A stretch of 9,232 bases of DNA, taken from NCBI GenBank assembly GCA_947071365.1, contig CAMTFT010000042.1:1-9232 (forward strand). Direction: 5' to 3'. The notes under the pieces were generated by a model, which was not told the origin of the DNA, did no database searches, and saw only the letters and a program-made list of their open reading frames with translations. The position numbers were made by a program, and so were the translations under genes. Within the stretch, counting starts at the first letter, position 1. Every line of letters starts with the position of its first letter. Positions 1-7,600 of the stretch are shown piece after piece. Source of the stretch: an uncultured bacterium. Lineage in GTDB: Bacteria > Bacillota > Clostridia > Lachnospirales > Lachnospiraceae.

Positions 1-1042
1 TTCCATTGATATGGCCGCGCACCGTGAGTCCTCCCGAGGATTCTCCTCCGATAATCGCCCCCGTTTCCTGCATCTTTGCGGAAATATGTTTAAAGCCCAC
101 CGGCACCTCATAGCACTTTTCGCCAAAGGATTCCGCCATCCGGTCCAGCATATGGGTCGTGGCTACATTCCTTACGGCAGGTCCCTGCCACTTTTTGTAT
201 TTCAGCAGGTAATAATACAGAAGCATCAGGATATCATTTGCCGTCAGATAATTTCCCTCATCGTCCACCACGCCGAGACGGTCCGCGTCCCCATCCGTGG
301 CAATGCCCAGATCGCAGTCCATCTCCTTGACGTACGTACAGAGCTCCGTCAGGGATTCTCTGCTGGGAGCCGGCATCCTGCGCCCAAACAGCGTATCGTG
401 GGTCTCATGGATCAGGTCGATCTCACAGCGCGCCGTGGAAAGGATCGTCTTCATCGATATCTGGCTGACTCCATACATCGGATCCAGTACGATGTGCAGC
501 CCACGATCCCGGATCGCCTGCATATCAATATTCGCAATGATATTGTCAAGATACTCATTCAGCGGGTTAAATTCTGTCACCATCCCCGCCGCAAGTGCCT
601 TCTCGTACTCCACAGCCACGATGCCCCCGGCCTTTTCCGCCTCCCTGGCATACGCTTCTATCTCTTTTGTCTGCTCCTCATTCGCGTCCCTGCCACCGTA
701 CGTAAACACCTTAATTCCATTGTATATGGCGGGATTATGGCTGGCCGTCACCATCATGCCATAATGTAGCTGATGCTTTTCCACATAAAACATAACCAGC
801 GGCGTCGGTGAGGAACGATTCACGAACAGGCACTTGATTCCCTCTGCGGCAAACACCTCACAGGCCCACTTTACGGCCTCCTTGGAGAGAAACCTTCTGT
901 CATATCCGATAACGATACCTTCCTCTGCTACACCTTCATTTTTCATTTTCATGGACATTGCTTTTGCGAGAAGCTGAATATTCTGCCTCGTAAAGCCGTC
1001 CCCGATGACGGCTCTCCAGCCGCCTGTACCGAATTGTATCAT
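1..1042 (-). CDS. Phosphoglucomutase/phosphomannomutase family protein (3' end outside window)
   Basis: An alpha-D-phosphohexomutase, which interconverts hexose 1-phosphate and hexose 6-phosphate in the cytoplasm. I translated 347 codons from the ATG at 1042 (MIQFGTGGWRAVIGDGF). The phosphoserine loop TASHNP is at residues 99-104, with Ser101 (740-742) as the expected phosphate carrier. The Mg-binding DGDADR is at 250-255, and the sugar-recognition loop GGESSGG is at 332-338. Domains 1 and 2 and most of domain 3 are present; the C-terminal phosphate-binding domain lies beyond base 1. Family members are usually about 450-580 residues, so roughly a quarter or more is missing. The start is fixed by AAAAGGAGG with 5-nt spacing. 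Exact substrate (glucose, mannose or N-acetylglucosamine phosphate) cannot be decided from these motifs. The phosphorylase gene upstream makes a sugar 1-phosphate, which fits a mutase role, but about 1 kb of repeats and terminators separates them. Confidence 0.93.
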   Translation of the reverse strand, partial: MIQFGTGGWRAVIGDGFTRQNIQLLAKAMSMKMKNEGVAEEGIVIGYDRRFLSKEAVKWACEVFAAEGIKCLFVNRSSPTPLVMFYVEKHQLHYGMMVTASHNPAIYNGIKVFTYGGRDANEEQTKEIEAYAREAEKAGGIVAVEYEKALAAGMVTEFNPLNEYLDNIIANIDMQAIRDRGLHIVLDPMYGVSQISMKTILSTARCEIDLIHETHDTLFGRRMPAPSRESLTELCTYVKEMDCDLGIATDGDADRLGVVDDEGNYLTANDILMLLYYYLLKYKKWQGPAVRNVATTHMLDRMAESFGEKCYEVPVGFKHISAKMQETGAIIGGESSGGLTVRGHING

Positions 1043-1047
1043 ACCTG

Positions 1048-1056
1048 CCTCCTTTT
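1048..1056 (-). promoter_or_regulatory. Ribosome binding site of the phosphohexomutase
   Basis: Read on the minus strand, AAAAGGAGG lies 5 nt before the ATG at 1042. It is a near-ideal Shine-Dalgarno sequence and decides the start. Confidence 0.9.
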
Positions 1057-1074
1057 CTTGTTGATATCCCGAAT

Positions 1075-1182
1075 GGCGATTCCCTGCATTGTCTCTTCCA
1101 GGGGGCGCTTGCGTTTAGTAGTGTCTTCCGGACGGCGGTTCCCCTGCATCATCTCTTCCAGGGACCGCTTGCGCTTAGTAGT
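1075..1182. repeat. Two diverged direct copies of a ~48-bp sequence, 60 bp apart
   Basis: Copy A (1075-1122) and copy B (1134-1182) both run from GGCGRTTCCC through CTCTTCCAGGG to CTTGCG, then TTAGTAGT. From 1085/1145 onward the offset is exactly 60 bp, with 5 mismatches over 38 positions. Before that a 1-nt indel makes the offset 59. Copy B has a third, inverted partner to its right, giving the long hairpin annotated separately. The indel shifts any reading frame through the two copies, so this is better seen as a DNA or RNA repeat than as coding. It sits directly in front of the phosphohexomutase ribosome binding site. Confidence 0.8.
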
Positions 1183-1272
1183 TCCACGAAGCGGTACGTA
1201 AGCGAGCAAAATACGCTCGCTAAGTACCGTCGGGAACCATGTCCCTTGCAGAGATGATGCAGGGGAACCGCC
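1134..1272. repeat. Long imperfect inverted repeat (139 bp) in the phosphohexomutase leader
   Basis: The outer arms 1134-1156 and 1250-1272 are perfectly complementary over 23 bp. Further in, the same fold continues with AGGGAC (1160-1165) / GTCCCT (1241-1246), GTTCC (1181-1185) / GGAAC (1233-1237), GCGGTAC (1191-1197) / GTACCGT (1224-1230, one G-T wobble) and AGCGAGC (1201-1207) / GCTCGCT (1215-1221), closing on the 7-nt loop AAAATAC. That is about 48 base pairs in one hairpin. An alternative stem CGCTTA (1172-1177) / TAAGCG (1199-1204) would compete with the tip. There is no T-tract at either foot, so it is not a normal terminator. On the minus strand it would lie about 90-230 nt before the mutase start codon. 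Confidence 0.85.
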
Positions 1273-1273
1273 T

Positions 1274-1517
1274 GTTTGCTGATATTTGCACCGTACGTGG
1301 TGCGAATGTTTGTTGATGGTTGAACTGTTGCATGGTGTGAACGTTTGCTGATATCTGGACCATTGCGCGGTGTAAACGTTTGGTGATATCTGAACCATTG
1401 CGCGGTGTGAACGTTTGCTGATATCTGAACTATTGCACAGTGTGAGCGTTTGCTGATATCTGGACTATTGCGCAGTGCGAACGTTCGGTAATATCTGAAG
1501 CACTGCGTGGTACAGGC
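1274..1517. repeat. Tandem array of seven ~35-bp units
   Basis: Units start at 1274, 1308, 1343, 1378, 1413, 1448 and 1483. The first is 34 bp and the others 35 bp. Each begins GTTTGCTGATATCTG or a close variant, and most continue AAC-CATTGCGCGG, ending GTGTGAAC. Units 3 to 6 are the most alike; units 1, 2 and 7 at the edges are more diverged, as is common in minisatellites. The unit carries the palindrome GATATC, and an AACGTT palindrome forms at several junctions. Because 35 is not a multiple of 3, every unit shifts reading frame, which argues against a coding role. A possible degenerate fragment (TTGTTGATATC) lies at 1058-1068. Confidence 0.9.
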
Positions 1518-1653
1518 CGTTGCGTTACATCGTATGGAGCAATGTTATTCAGATAAAAGTATGCAACACACAACAGGGAAGGTCTCCGCAGGGCGGAACT
1601 GCGACTGTAGCGAGCCGTGCAAATGGTTGGGGCACAGAATATCGGAAAAGTCG
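1518..1653. other. Intergenic stretch with no recognised feature
   Basis: Between the tandem array and the hairpin cluster I see no convincing gene, promoter or strong structure. A short open frame on the plus strand starting at 1617 has no ribosome binding site and runs into the hairpin cluster. Confidence 0.6.
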
Positions 1654-1696
1654 TAGAATTTCTGCGTTCCAGCAGAAATTCTAGCAGGCATTATTT

Positions 1697-1723
1697 AAAA
1701 AAGGAATGTGCTGCGCACATTCC
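1697..1723 (-). terminator. Intrinsic terminator, minus strand (probable end of the GH94 transcript)
   Basis: On the minus strand the perfect 9-bp stem GGAATGTGC-GCA-GCACATTCC is followed at once by TTTTTT and then AAATAAT. This is a classic rho-independent terminator. It lies about 290 nt after the GH94 stop codon. The hairpin at 1826-1850, followed by a weaker T-rich stretch, could act before it. Confidence 0.75.
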
Positions 1724-1757
1724 CGCGCCGAGCGCGGTCGCTTGCGACATATTACAT

Positions 1758-1792
1758 CTTCGCGCGAGTGCGCATCCACGCGGAGCTTTTTT
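1758..1792 (+). terminator. Terminator-like hairpin, plus strand
   Basis: CTTCGCG and CGCGGAG pair across a 14-nt loop and are followed by C and six T residues (1787-1792) on the plus strand. The form is that of an intrinsic terminator, although the stem is only 7 bp with a wobble. No plus-strand gene lies upstream, so what transcript it would end is unclear. It may instead be an internal part of a repeated palindromic element. Confidence 0.45.
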
Positions 1793-1916
1793 ATGTCATA
1801 GGAGACAAAGTTTCCTATGACATAAAGAAATGTGCATCAGGCACATTTCTGAGTTGCCTGCGGCGGCTTTGGAAATATTCTGGGAGCCTGGCATTTGCCG
1901 GCGCAGCGATTCGGAG

Positions 1917-1961
1917 CAGTGGAGCCCTGCGGAGTCCTTCGCTGTGTCCGGGCTGCCACTG
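1917..1961. repeat. Inverted repeat just after the GH94 gene
   Basis: CAGTGG-AGCCC (1917-1927) pairs with GGGCT-g-CCACTG (1950-1961), 11 bp with one bulged base. Inside it, GCGGA can pair with TTCGC. No T-tract follows on either strand, so it is not a standard terminator. It may stabilise the 3' end of the GH94 mRNA. Confidence 0.55.
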
Positions 1962-2008
1962 ACGAAACATCATCGCTGTGTGTGCTGTGTGCTCTGCTTC
2001 TGTGCAGT

Positions 2009-4399
2009 TCACCCCATCGTCACTTCCACCGTGTGTTCCGTACCAGCGGGGAACTGCGCGATCCGCGTGACCTCTTCTCCGTCAACGATAATGCGCTTTA
2101 CGCCTTTCATGACTCCCTCCGGGTTTTTCACCGTGATTCGATAAGTGGCCCCCCGCCATTTCCTGACTACCTCAAAGCCACTCCATTCCCCTGGAATACA
2201 GGGGTCTACCAGCAGATAATCGAGCTGCGGCCGGATACCCAGTATATACCTCGTAGCTGAAAAGTACGCCCATCCTCCGCTGCCTGTCATAAAGGGATGG
2301 CGTGCCCTTCCGAACGCCGTATGGTCTTTTCCCATAATGAACTGACAGTAGGAATACGGCTCCGCCTCTCTTATTTCTATCATATCATTTTGGCGGCTCG
2401 GACACAATGCCCGGTAATATTTCATTGCCTTATCTCCGCGCCCAAGACGGCATTCGGCCGCCCACGCCCAGGGATTCGGATGGCTGAATACGGCCCCATT
2501 CTCCTTCACGCCGGGATAAACCCTGGTAACAAAGCCCACCTCTTCATCCGGTACCGTATAGGCGGGAGCATTCAGCATAATTCCGTAAGGCGTGTACAGG
2601 TATTCCTCGATACTGTCCATCGCCGAAATTCCCTGCTCATACGTAGCAGCTCCCGACAGTACAGCCCAGGCGTTGGATTCCAGATGTATTTTTCCTTCTG
2701 CATCCTTCATGGTTCCGATTTTTCTTCCGCTCTTTGTGATGCCCCGAATGAACCATTTTTCATCCCAGAGCTGCGTCTCGCACGTCTTCTTTACCGTGCG
2801 GTACATATTTTCATACTTTTCAATATCCTCCTGCACACCCTTTTGCTTTGCCAGCTCCAGAAAATGCTCCAGCGCCCACACATGCAGAAAGGACACAAGC
2901 GCGCTTTCTCCGCCGCCCAGATTCAGGCAGTCATTCCAGTCCGCCCGCAGTCCCAGGCAGACGCCGTGAGCCCCCACCTGTTCAAAGGAGAAATCAAGGA
3001 TCTTTTTCATATGCTCATAGACCGTTCCCTCTCCTTCATCCGCATAGCCGATGACATATTCCAGGAAGTCCTTCTCCCCTGTCTCCCGGATGTATTCCGC
3101 AATGGCAGGAATCAGCCAGAGTGCATCATCGGAGCACGTATCCTTCAAGCCGTGAATACGGTCTTTTTCATCCGGCACCGGAACCACAGTAGGCGAAGAA
3201 AATGGCCGTACCTCCTCCTGAGGCTCAAACCACGCCGGGTCAAACAGATGAAGCCCGTAGCCTTTGGAGACAAGGCCGTGAAGAAGCTGCTCGATCCGCT
3301 GCCTGCACCGCTTTGGATTGGAGTGCGGTATCGTCATGGCATCCTGGGATGTATCGCGAAAGCCAAGTCCCGTCCTTCCGCCAACCTCGATAAAGGAGGC
3401 GAATCTAGAAAACATGATATTTACCTCTGCCTGATACAGATTCCACGTATTCAGCATCGTATTCATGTCCTCATCCGGTGTGCGCACCTGAAGCTGTGAA
3501 AATTTTTCTTCCCAGTAATCTGCCAGCTCCTTAATCGCCCGGTCAACATTTTCAAATTTGCTGTATTTCTCCCGGATCGGATACGCGGCCTCCCGGTTCC
3601 CTTCTCCCAGCAAAAAGACGACCCTTACCTCTTCACCCGGAGCGAGCAGAATATTTTTCTGAAGAGCGCCGCAGTGATTTCCGCCCTTTTCCGTCGAAGA
3701 ACCGCACACTCCACGCTCCACCGCCTCGGGATTCGTCTCTGTCCGGTAAGCCCCTATGAAACGATCCCTGACGCAGTCGTAGCCATCCGGCTCAAAGCTG
3801 GCAGTAAAATACTGGTATCCGAATTCCTCATAGAACAGATCATGCTCTATGACGCCATTCTCATAAGAGGAACCCGCCGCATAAAGGCTCATCTGGAAAT
3901 TCTGGTTATCCATGTCAATATGATGGAAAGAAAATTCACAGTACGAAAAAACACTCAGCCTGCGCGCTGTGTCACTTTCATTCTTTATCCGGACATCCCA
4001 TAACTCCACAGCATCCCCCAGCGGAATCATCAGGCGCTGGGATGCATGGATTCCCTTATAATCACATTCATAAACGGAGTAAGACATCCCGTGGCGACAC
4101 CTGTATTTCGCCTGTGTGAGCGGCTTTCCCACCGGCTGCCAGGAAATGCTCCAGTAATCTCCATCCTCCGCATCCCGCAGATACACGTAATGTCCCGGAC
4201 GGTCCATAGGCACCCCATTGGGCCGAAATCTCGTAATCCGGTGATACTGCGGCGTTTTGTAGAAAAGATATCCTCCTGCCGTGTGGTTCACCACAGCACA
4301 CATATCCTCCACTCCGATATAATTCGTCCAGGATGCCGGAACATCCACTCGGTCAATACAATACTCCCTGTGCTCATTGTCAAAATATCCGTATCTCAT
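2009..4399 (-). CDS. chbP: GH94 phosphorylase, probable N,N'-diacetylchitobiose phosphorylase
   Basis: A cytoplasmic inverting phosphorylase of family GH94, 796 residues. ChbP enzymes use phosphate to split (GlcNAc)2 into GlcNAc-1-phosphate and GlcNAc. The N-terminus MRYGYFDNEHREYCIDR is the family's usual start. The catalytic acid is expected to be Asp490 in RADWNDCLNLGGGES, within two residues of Asp492 of the Vibrio proteolyticus enzyme as I recall it. Other conserved blocks are SRFASFIEVGGRTGLGFRD (Arg332, Asp349), KGYGLHLFDPAWF, IHGLKDTCSDD and KENGAVFSHPNPWAW (His640). These blocks match ChbP better than the remembered cellobiose phosphorylases, which have different text around the SASFFESG and WNDCLNLNCF positions. 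An upstream in-frame start would add 28 residues, but GGGAGG 5 nt before 4399 and the family N-terminus support this one. No signal peptide is seen. GH94 membership is secure; the disaccharide specificity is inferred. Confidence 0.9.
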   Translation of the reverse strand: MRYGYFDNEHREYCIDRVDVPASWTNYIGVEDMCAVVNHTAGGYLFYKTPQYHRITRFRPNGVPMDRPGHYVYLRDAEDGDYWSISWQPVGKPLTQAKYRCRHGMSYSVYECDYKGIHASQRLMIPLGDAVELWDVRIKNESDTARRLSVFSYCEFSFHHIDMDNQNFQMSLYAAGSSYENGVIEHDLFYEEFGYQYFTASFEPDGYDCVRDRFIGAYRTETNPEAVERGVCGSSTEKGGNHCGALQKNILLAPGEEVRVVFLLGEGNREAAYPIREKYSKFENVDRAIKELADYWEEKFSQLQVRTPDEDMNTMLNTWNLYQAEVNIMFSRFASFIEVGGRTGLGFRDTSQDAMTIPHSNPKRCRQRIEQLLHGLVSKGYGLHLFDPAWFEPQEEVRPFSSPTVVPVPDEKDRIHGLKDTCSDDALWLIPAIAEYIRETGEKDFLEYVIGYADEGEGTVYEHMKKILDFSFEQVGAHGVCLGLRADWNDCLNLGGGESALVSFLHVWALEHFLELAKQKGVQEDIEKYENMYRTVKKTCETQLWDEKWFIRGITKSGRKIGTMKDAEGKIHLESNAWAVLSGAATYEQGISAMDSIEEYLYTPYGIMLNAPAYTVPDEEVGFVTRVYPGVKENGAVFSHPNPWAWAAECRLGRGDKAMKYYRALCPSRQNDMIEIREAEPYSYCQFIMGKDHTAFGRARHPFMTGSGGWAYFSATRYILGIRPQLDYLLVDPCIPGEWSGFEVVRKWRGATYRITVKNPEGVMKGVKRIIVDGEEVTRIAQFPAGTEHTVEVTMG

Positions 4400-4404
4400 A
4401 CCAA

Positions 4405-4410
4405 CCTCCC
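4405..4410 (-). promoter_or_regulatory. Ribosome binding site of the GH94 gene
   Basis: GGGAGG on the minus strand, 5 nt before the ATG at 4399. It selects this start over the in-frame ATG at 4483, which would add 28 residues unlike the family. Confidence 0.88.
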
Positions 4411-4491
4411 AAAAATTTTTCCTGTATTTGCAGTCTCCTGCAGCGAAACACATTCCTGTTCTTGAAAAGAATGCGCAAATCAAAGTTTCCT

Positions 4492-4519
4492 ATTATCATA
4501 ATAAAACGACGGACAGCAA
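4492..4519 (-). promoter_or_regulatory. Weak candidate promoter for the GH94 gene
   Basis: On the minus strand TTGCTG (4514-4519) and GATAAT (4492-4497) are 16 bp apart and could be -35 and -10 boxes. The -35 match is poor and overlaps the upstream gene's terminator. A promoter is expected somewhere in 4400-4507, because the terminator ends the upstream transcript, but I cannot place it firmly. Confidence 0.25.
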
Positions 4520-4535
4520 ATGAACACTGTCCGTC
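4503..4535 (-). terminator. Intrinsic terminator of the secreted metallopeptidase gene
   Basis: A perfect 9-bp stem, GACGGACAG (4508-4516) with CTGTCCGTC (4527-4535), has a 10-nt loop. On the minus strand it is followed by GTTTTATTATGATAAT. It lies about 107 nt after the stop codon at 4642 and before the GH94 start. On the plus strand a run of five T follows only after a 13-nt gap, so the minus strand is the likely direction. Confidence 0.75.
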
Positions 4536-4641
4536 ATGTGAATATTTGTTTTTCGTTGTATTTTTATGCCAGTTCTGTCTTCACAGCAGGCGGTCTGTGG
4601 CATACTGTCGGAATTACCGAGGAGACACCGTGGCACCCACT

Positions 4642-7600
4642 CTATTTCCGCAGCGTCATCCTACCCGAAAAGCCCGTCTTTTTATTAAACAGCTTTTTGT
4701 ACGCCTTTACTTTATTCTTCGGCACCCGGATCACGGCCCTCTTATACACGCCCTTCACCGCAGCTTTTCCAACAGACCGAAGCTTTTTACTCTGAATCGT
4801 AAGTGTACGCAGGTTCTTACAGCCCTGAAAAGCATTTTTACCTATCATCTGAAGAGATTTCCCGATCACGACCTTTTTCAGCGAAGTACATTGATAAAAA
4901 GCACCGTTTCCAATGGTTACAACAGAGTTTGGAATTGTAACTGATGCCAGCTTTTTGCAGCCCCGGAAAGCGTACGTTCCTATAGAAGTCACATATTTGC
5001 CTATCGTAATTTTCTTCAGATACTTATTATTCATGAAAGCCTTATTACCAATCGATGTAACCTGGTATATATAGCCGTCCACTTTGACCGTCGCAGGTAT
5101 CTTAAACGTAGAAGTTTTCTTTTTTACGAGCCCTTTAAGTTCTACAGATTTAACCATTCCATTGCTGGCTATGATCCGATAATAAGCTCCGCCGGACTTC
5201 ACAACGCTTCCCACCGCAGGATATGCGACCTGCGGATTCGAAGATGATGCACCGGAAGCCGCCGATGCAGCAGGCTGGCTCGGCGTAGATGGCCTGTTTG
5301 GCGTAGCCGACTGGCTTGGCGTAGTAGGCTGGGTCGGTGTTGTCGCACCTGTACCGCCGCCTGTACTGCCACCTGAACTTCCCGTGCCGCTGCCTGTGCT
5401 GCCGCCCGTATTTCCTGTGCCGCTACCTGAACTTCCTGTACCGCTGCCTGTGCTGCCACCCGTACTTCCTGTACCGCCGCCCGTGCTACCTGTGTTACCT
5501 CCTGTATTCCCTGTATTGCCGCCTGGATTTGTTCCACCACTGCTTCCGGCCGGTACAAATTCCACTGATACCGAGTACTGCTTTTTCGTCACTCCATCCG
5601 GAGCGGTCAGCGTGTAGATTACCGGATTGGTAAAATTGTGTTTTGATCCATTCCAATAACCGCTGGGAAGCTGAACCCCCATTCCTGCTCCGTAATCTAT
5701 TGAAGGCTGCAGGTTCGTAACATCCGTCCCCTCCGAAATACGAAGCACAATCGTATTTTCACCGATAATGCCAATCACATCAGCCTTCAGGCCAGGGTTA
5801 TTCTTTTGCTCCAAATCAAACTGATAAAATCTCGCTTCATTGGAGCCATGTATCTGAATCGTTATATCCACCAGAATACTGCCGCCCGTTGTCGTGTCAC
5901 TGATACAGTATGTGGACGTATACGTACCGATCTGTGCTGTCGGAGTACCCTCATACATAAAATATGGTCTCCAGGTTGTTGGCATATTCGTACACCTGAC
6001 ACCAGATGGCAGGTTTTCCTTTACAGCAACCGTCGCATAATTACCACTTCCGCCAGATACGGACGAAGAATATGGATACTGATCCGCACCACCCTTTATC
6101 ATATGCAGCGTCTCCGCTGTCATGCGAAGCCTTTCACTTACCTTCACTTTTCCAGCCGACGCAGCCACCGCTCCATAATTGCCGGGCAATACTTCCGTAG
6201 CACACAGCCTGATATCCGCGCCATCATCCCCGGCCTGCAGTACCGCATCCTGGGCAACAAAAGTGTATGATTCGTCTACTGATTTCGCAACGCGGATTCC
6301 ATATATTTCAAACTGATCCGGCCCAAAAACAGGAGATTTTTCTCCATTGTTGTACGTAAGCTGCACTGTGACTCCCGTCAGATCCAGCTTCTGTCCATCC
6401 AGATATTGCGTCGTTCCCATTTTTGACAAAACTGCCAGCGATGTCGGAGCTTTTTGCACAACTGTAATCGGACAGGTTACACTAGCACCATAGTACGTAA
6501 ACGTGATACTCTTATCCGTCTCTGTCAAAGGCCGTTTTATATCATAATCAAAACCGCTGTAAATGTATTTCGTCACTCCGCCTATCGTCGCCTGCAGGCA
6601 CAGATTTCCCACTTTAAAATATTCTCCGCTGTTAAACGTCAGAGGAAGAAACCTGCTTGGAACAGCAAGCGCTGTTACAGTCCCGCTTGCCGGGGCTTTT
6701 ACCTCAATGGAAAATGTAGCGCTCTTTTGCATATAGGTGACCGTGATCGTTTTTGTTCCCGGCGTTGTATTGTCAAAACCGCTCACCATATTATCCGTGA
6801 TGGTGATACCTGCACCGCCATTTACGCTAAGCCTGCCCCAGAATGACGGACGTTCTCCTATATAGCATAATGTCGGTGTACCCGTCACCGTCAAGGTTGT
6901 AATATCGTCAGCACCGATACGCACCGGTCCGTCCTCTGTCATCTTCCAGTCGCCGCTGAAATCCCAGCCTTCGTAGGAAGTCTGATTCTTTATCTGTTCC
7001 TCCGTCAGCAGCATTCCGTCTTCCGACAGAGTTCCCGATGGAGAGCCTATTGCCGGAATATTTCCCGTCTTCGCATAACAGCTTGTCAGATGCCCGGAAA
7101 GCCCCCCATAGCCATTTACCACATTACTGTTTGCAAGGCCGCAAAGCTGACCCACTACGACATTGCCACCCGTTACAGAAATGCTTCCTGAATGGATACA
7201 GTAGCTTAAGCCTCCGCCCATGCCACCGTATTTTCTCAGTTCTCCTGCAATTCCTCCCGCGTATACGTCATAAGACGCCCCATTTGGCTGGTTTATCGTA
7301 ATACTTCCCTTACTGTAGCACTTTTCCACGCTTCCCATCTGGATTCCGGCAATACCGCCAGCCCAGCTCTTTGATGCAGGCATAGTAAGAACCACTGTAG
7401 CGGTAAAACCACAGCCCTGAATCACCCCGGCCTCATTCCGCCCGGCTATTCCGCCAAATGATGTTTCATCGTAGATGCTCTGGCTCCTTAAAAATCCTGC
7501 ATTCACTGTCCCCTTTGCCACACAGTCCCTGATCTGACCACTGTTGACCTGGGCAAAAATCCCCTGAGTACTGGTAAACTCATCGTTAAAAGCCGCCTCA

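Larger units (their letters stand above)
1654..1850. repeat. Cluster of consecutive hairpins
   Basis: About 200 bp made almost entirely of inverted repeats. They are TAGAATTTCTGC (1654-1665) / 1672-1683 (12 bp, 6-nt loop); GGAATGTGC (1703-1711) / 1715-1723 (9 bp); CCGCGC (1723-1728) / GCGCGG (1732-1737); GTCGC (1737-1741) / GCGAC (1744-1748); CTTCGCG (1758-1764) / CGCGGAG (1779-1785, one wobble); a 14-bp stem 1790-1803 / 1813-1826 around ATGTCATAGGA; and AGAAATGTGC (1826-1835) / GCACATTTCT (1841-1850). Several neighbouring hairpins abut or share a base. The second and last share the core AATGTGC/GCACATT, so the part from 1703 to 1850 is bounded by related palindromes. On the minus strand it lies in the 3' region of the GH94 gene. 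Confidence 0.85.

Noticed and set aside
11..769. 252-residue plus-strand open frame
   Set aside because: Antisense to the phosphohexomutase coding region, which carries all expected motifs.
1039..1398. 119-residue minus-strand open frame whose stop overlaps the mutase start (ATGA)
   Set aside because: It is built from DNA repeats: the 35-bp units shift frame each time and the 48-bp copies differ by a 1-nt indel. It has no recognisable fold and looks like an open frame through repeats. The ATGA overlap is kept in mind as possible coincidence.
1274..1517. CRISPR array
   Set aside because: The repeats are directly tandem at 35 bp with the whole unit conserved; there are no unique spacers and no cas genes nearby.
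1654..1683. 12-bp hairpin as an intrinsic terminator
   Set aside because: The stem is strong but neither strand has a T-tract directly after it; kept only as part of the hairpin cluster.
1617..2260. Several short overlapping plus-strand frames of 67-121 residues
   Set aside because: They run through hairpins or antisense to the end of the GH94 gene, lack ribosome binding sites and show no protein-like pattern.
2297..3499. 400-residue plus-strand open frame
   Set aside because: It lies wholly antisense to the GH94 gene, whose protein matches its family along its full length; composition (rich in R, H, S, P) is typical of a shadow frame.
4400..4483. 28-residue N-terminal extension of the GH94 protein
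   Set aside because: The extension does not resemble the family and the strong ribosome binding site lies before the inner ATG at 4399.
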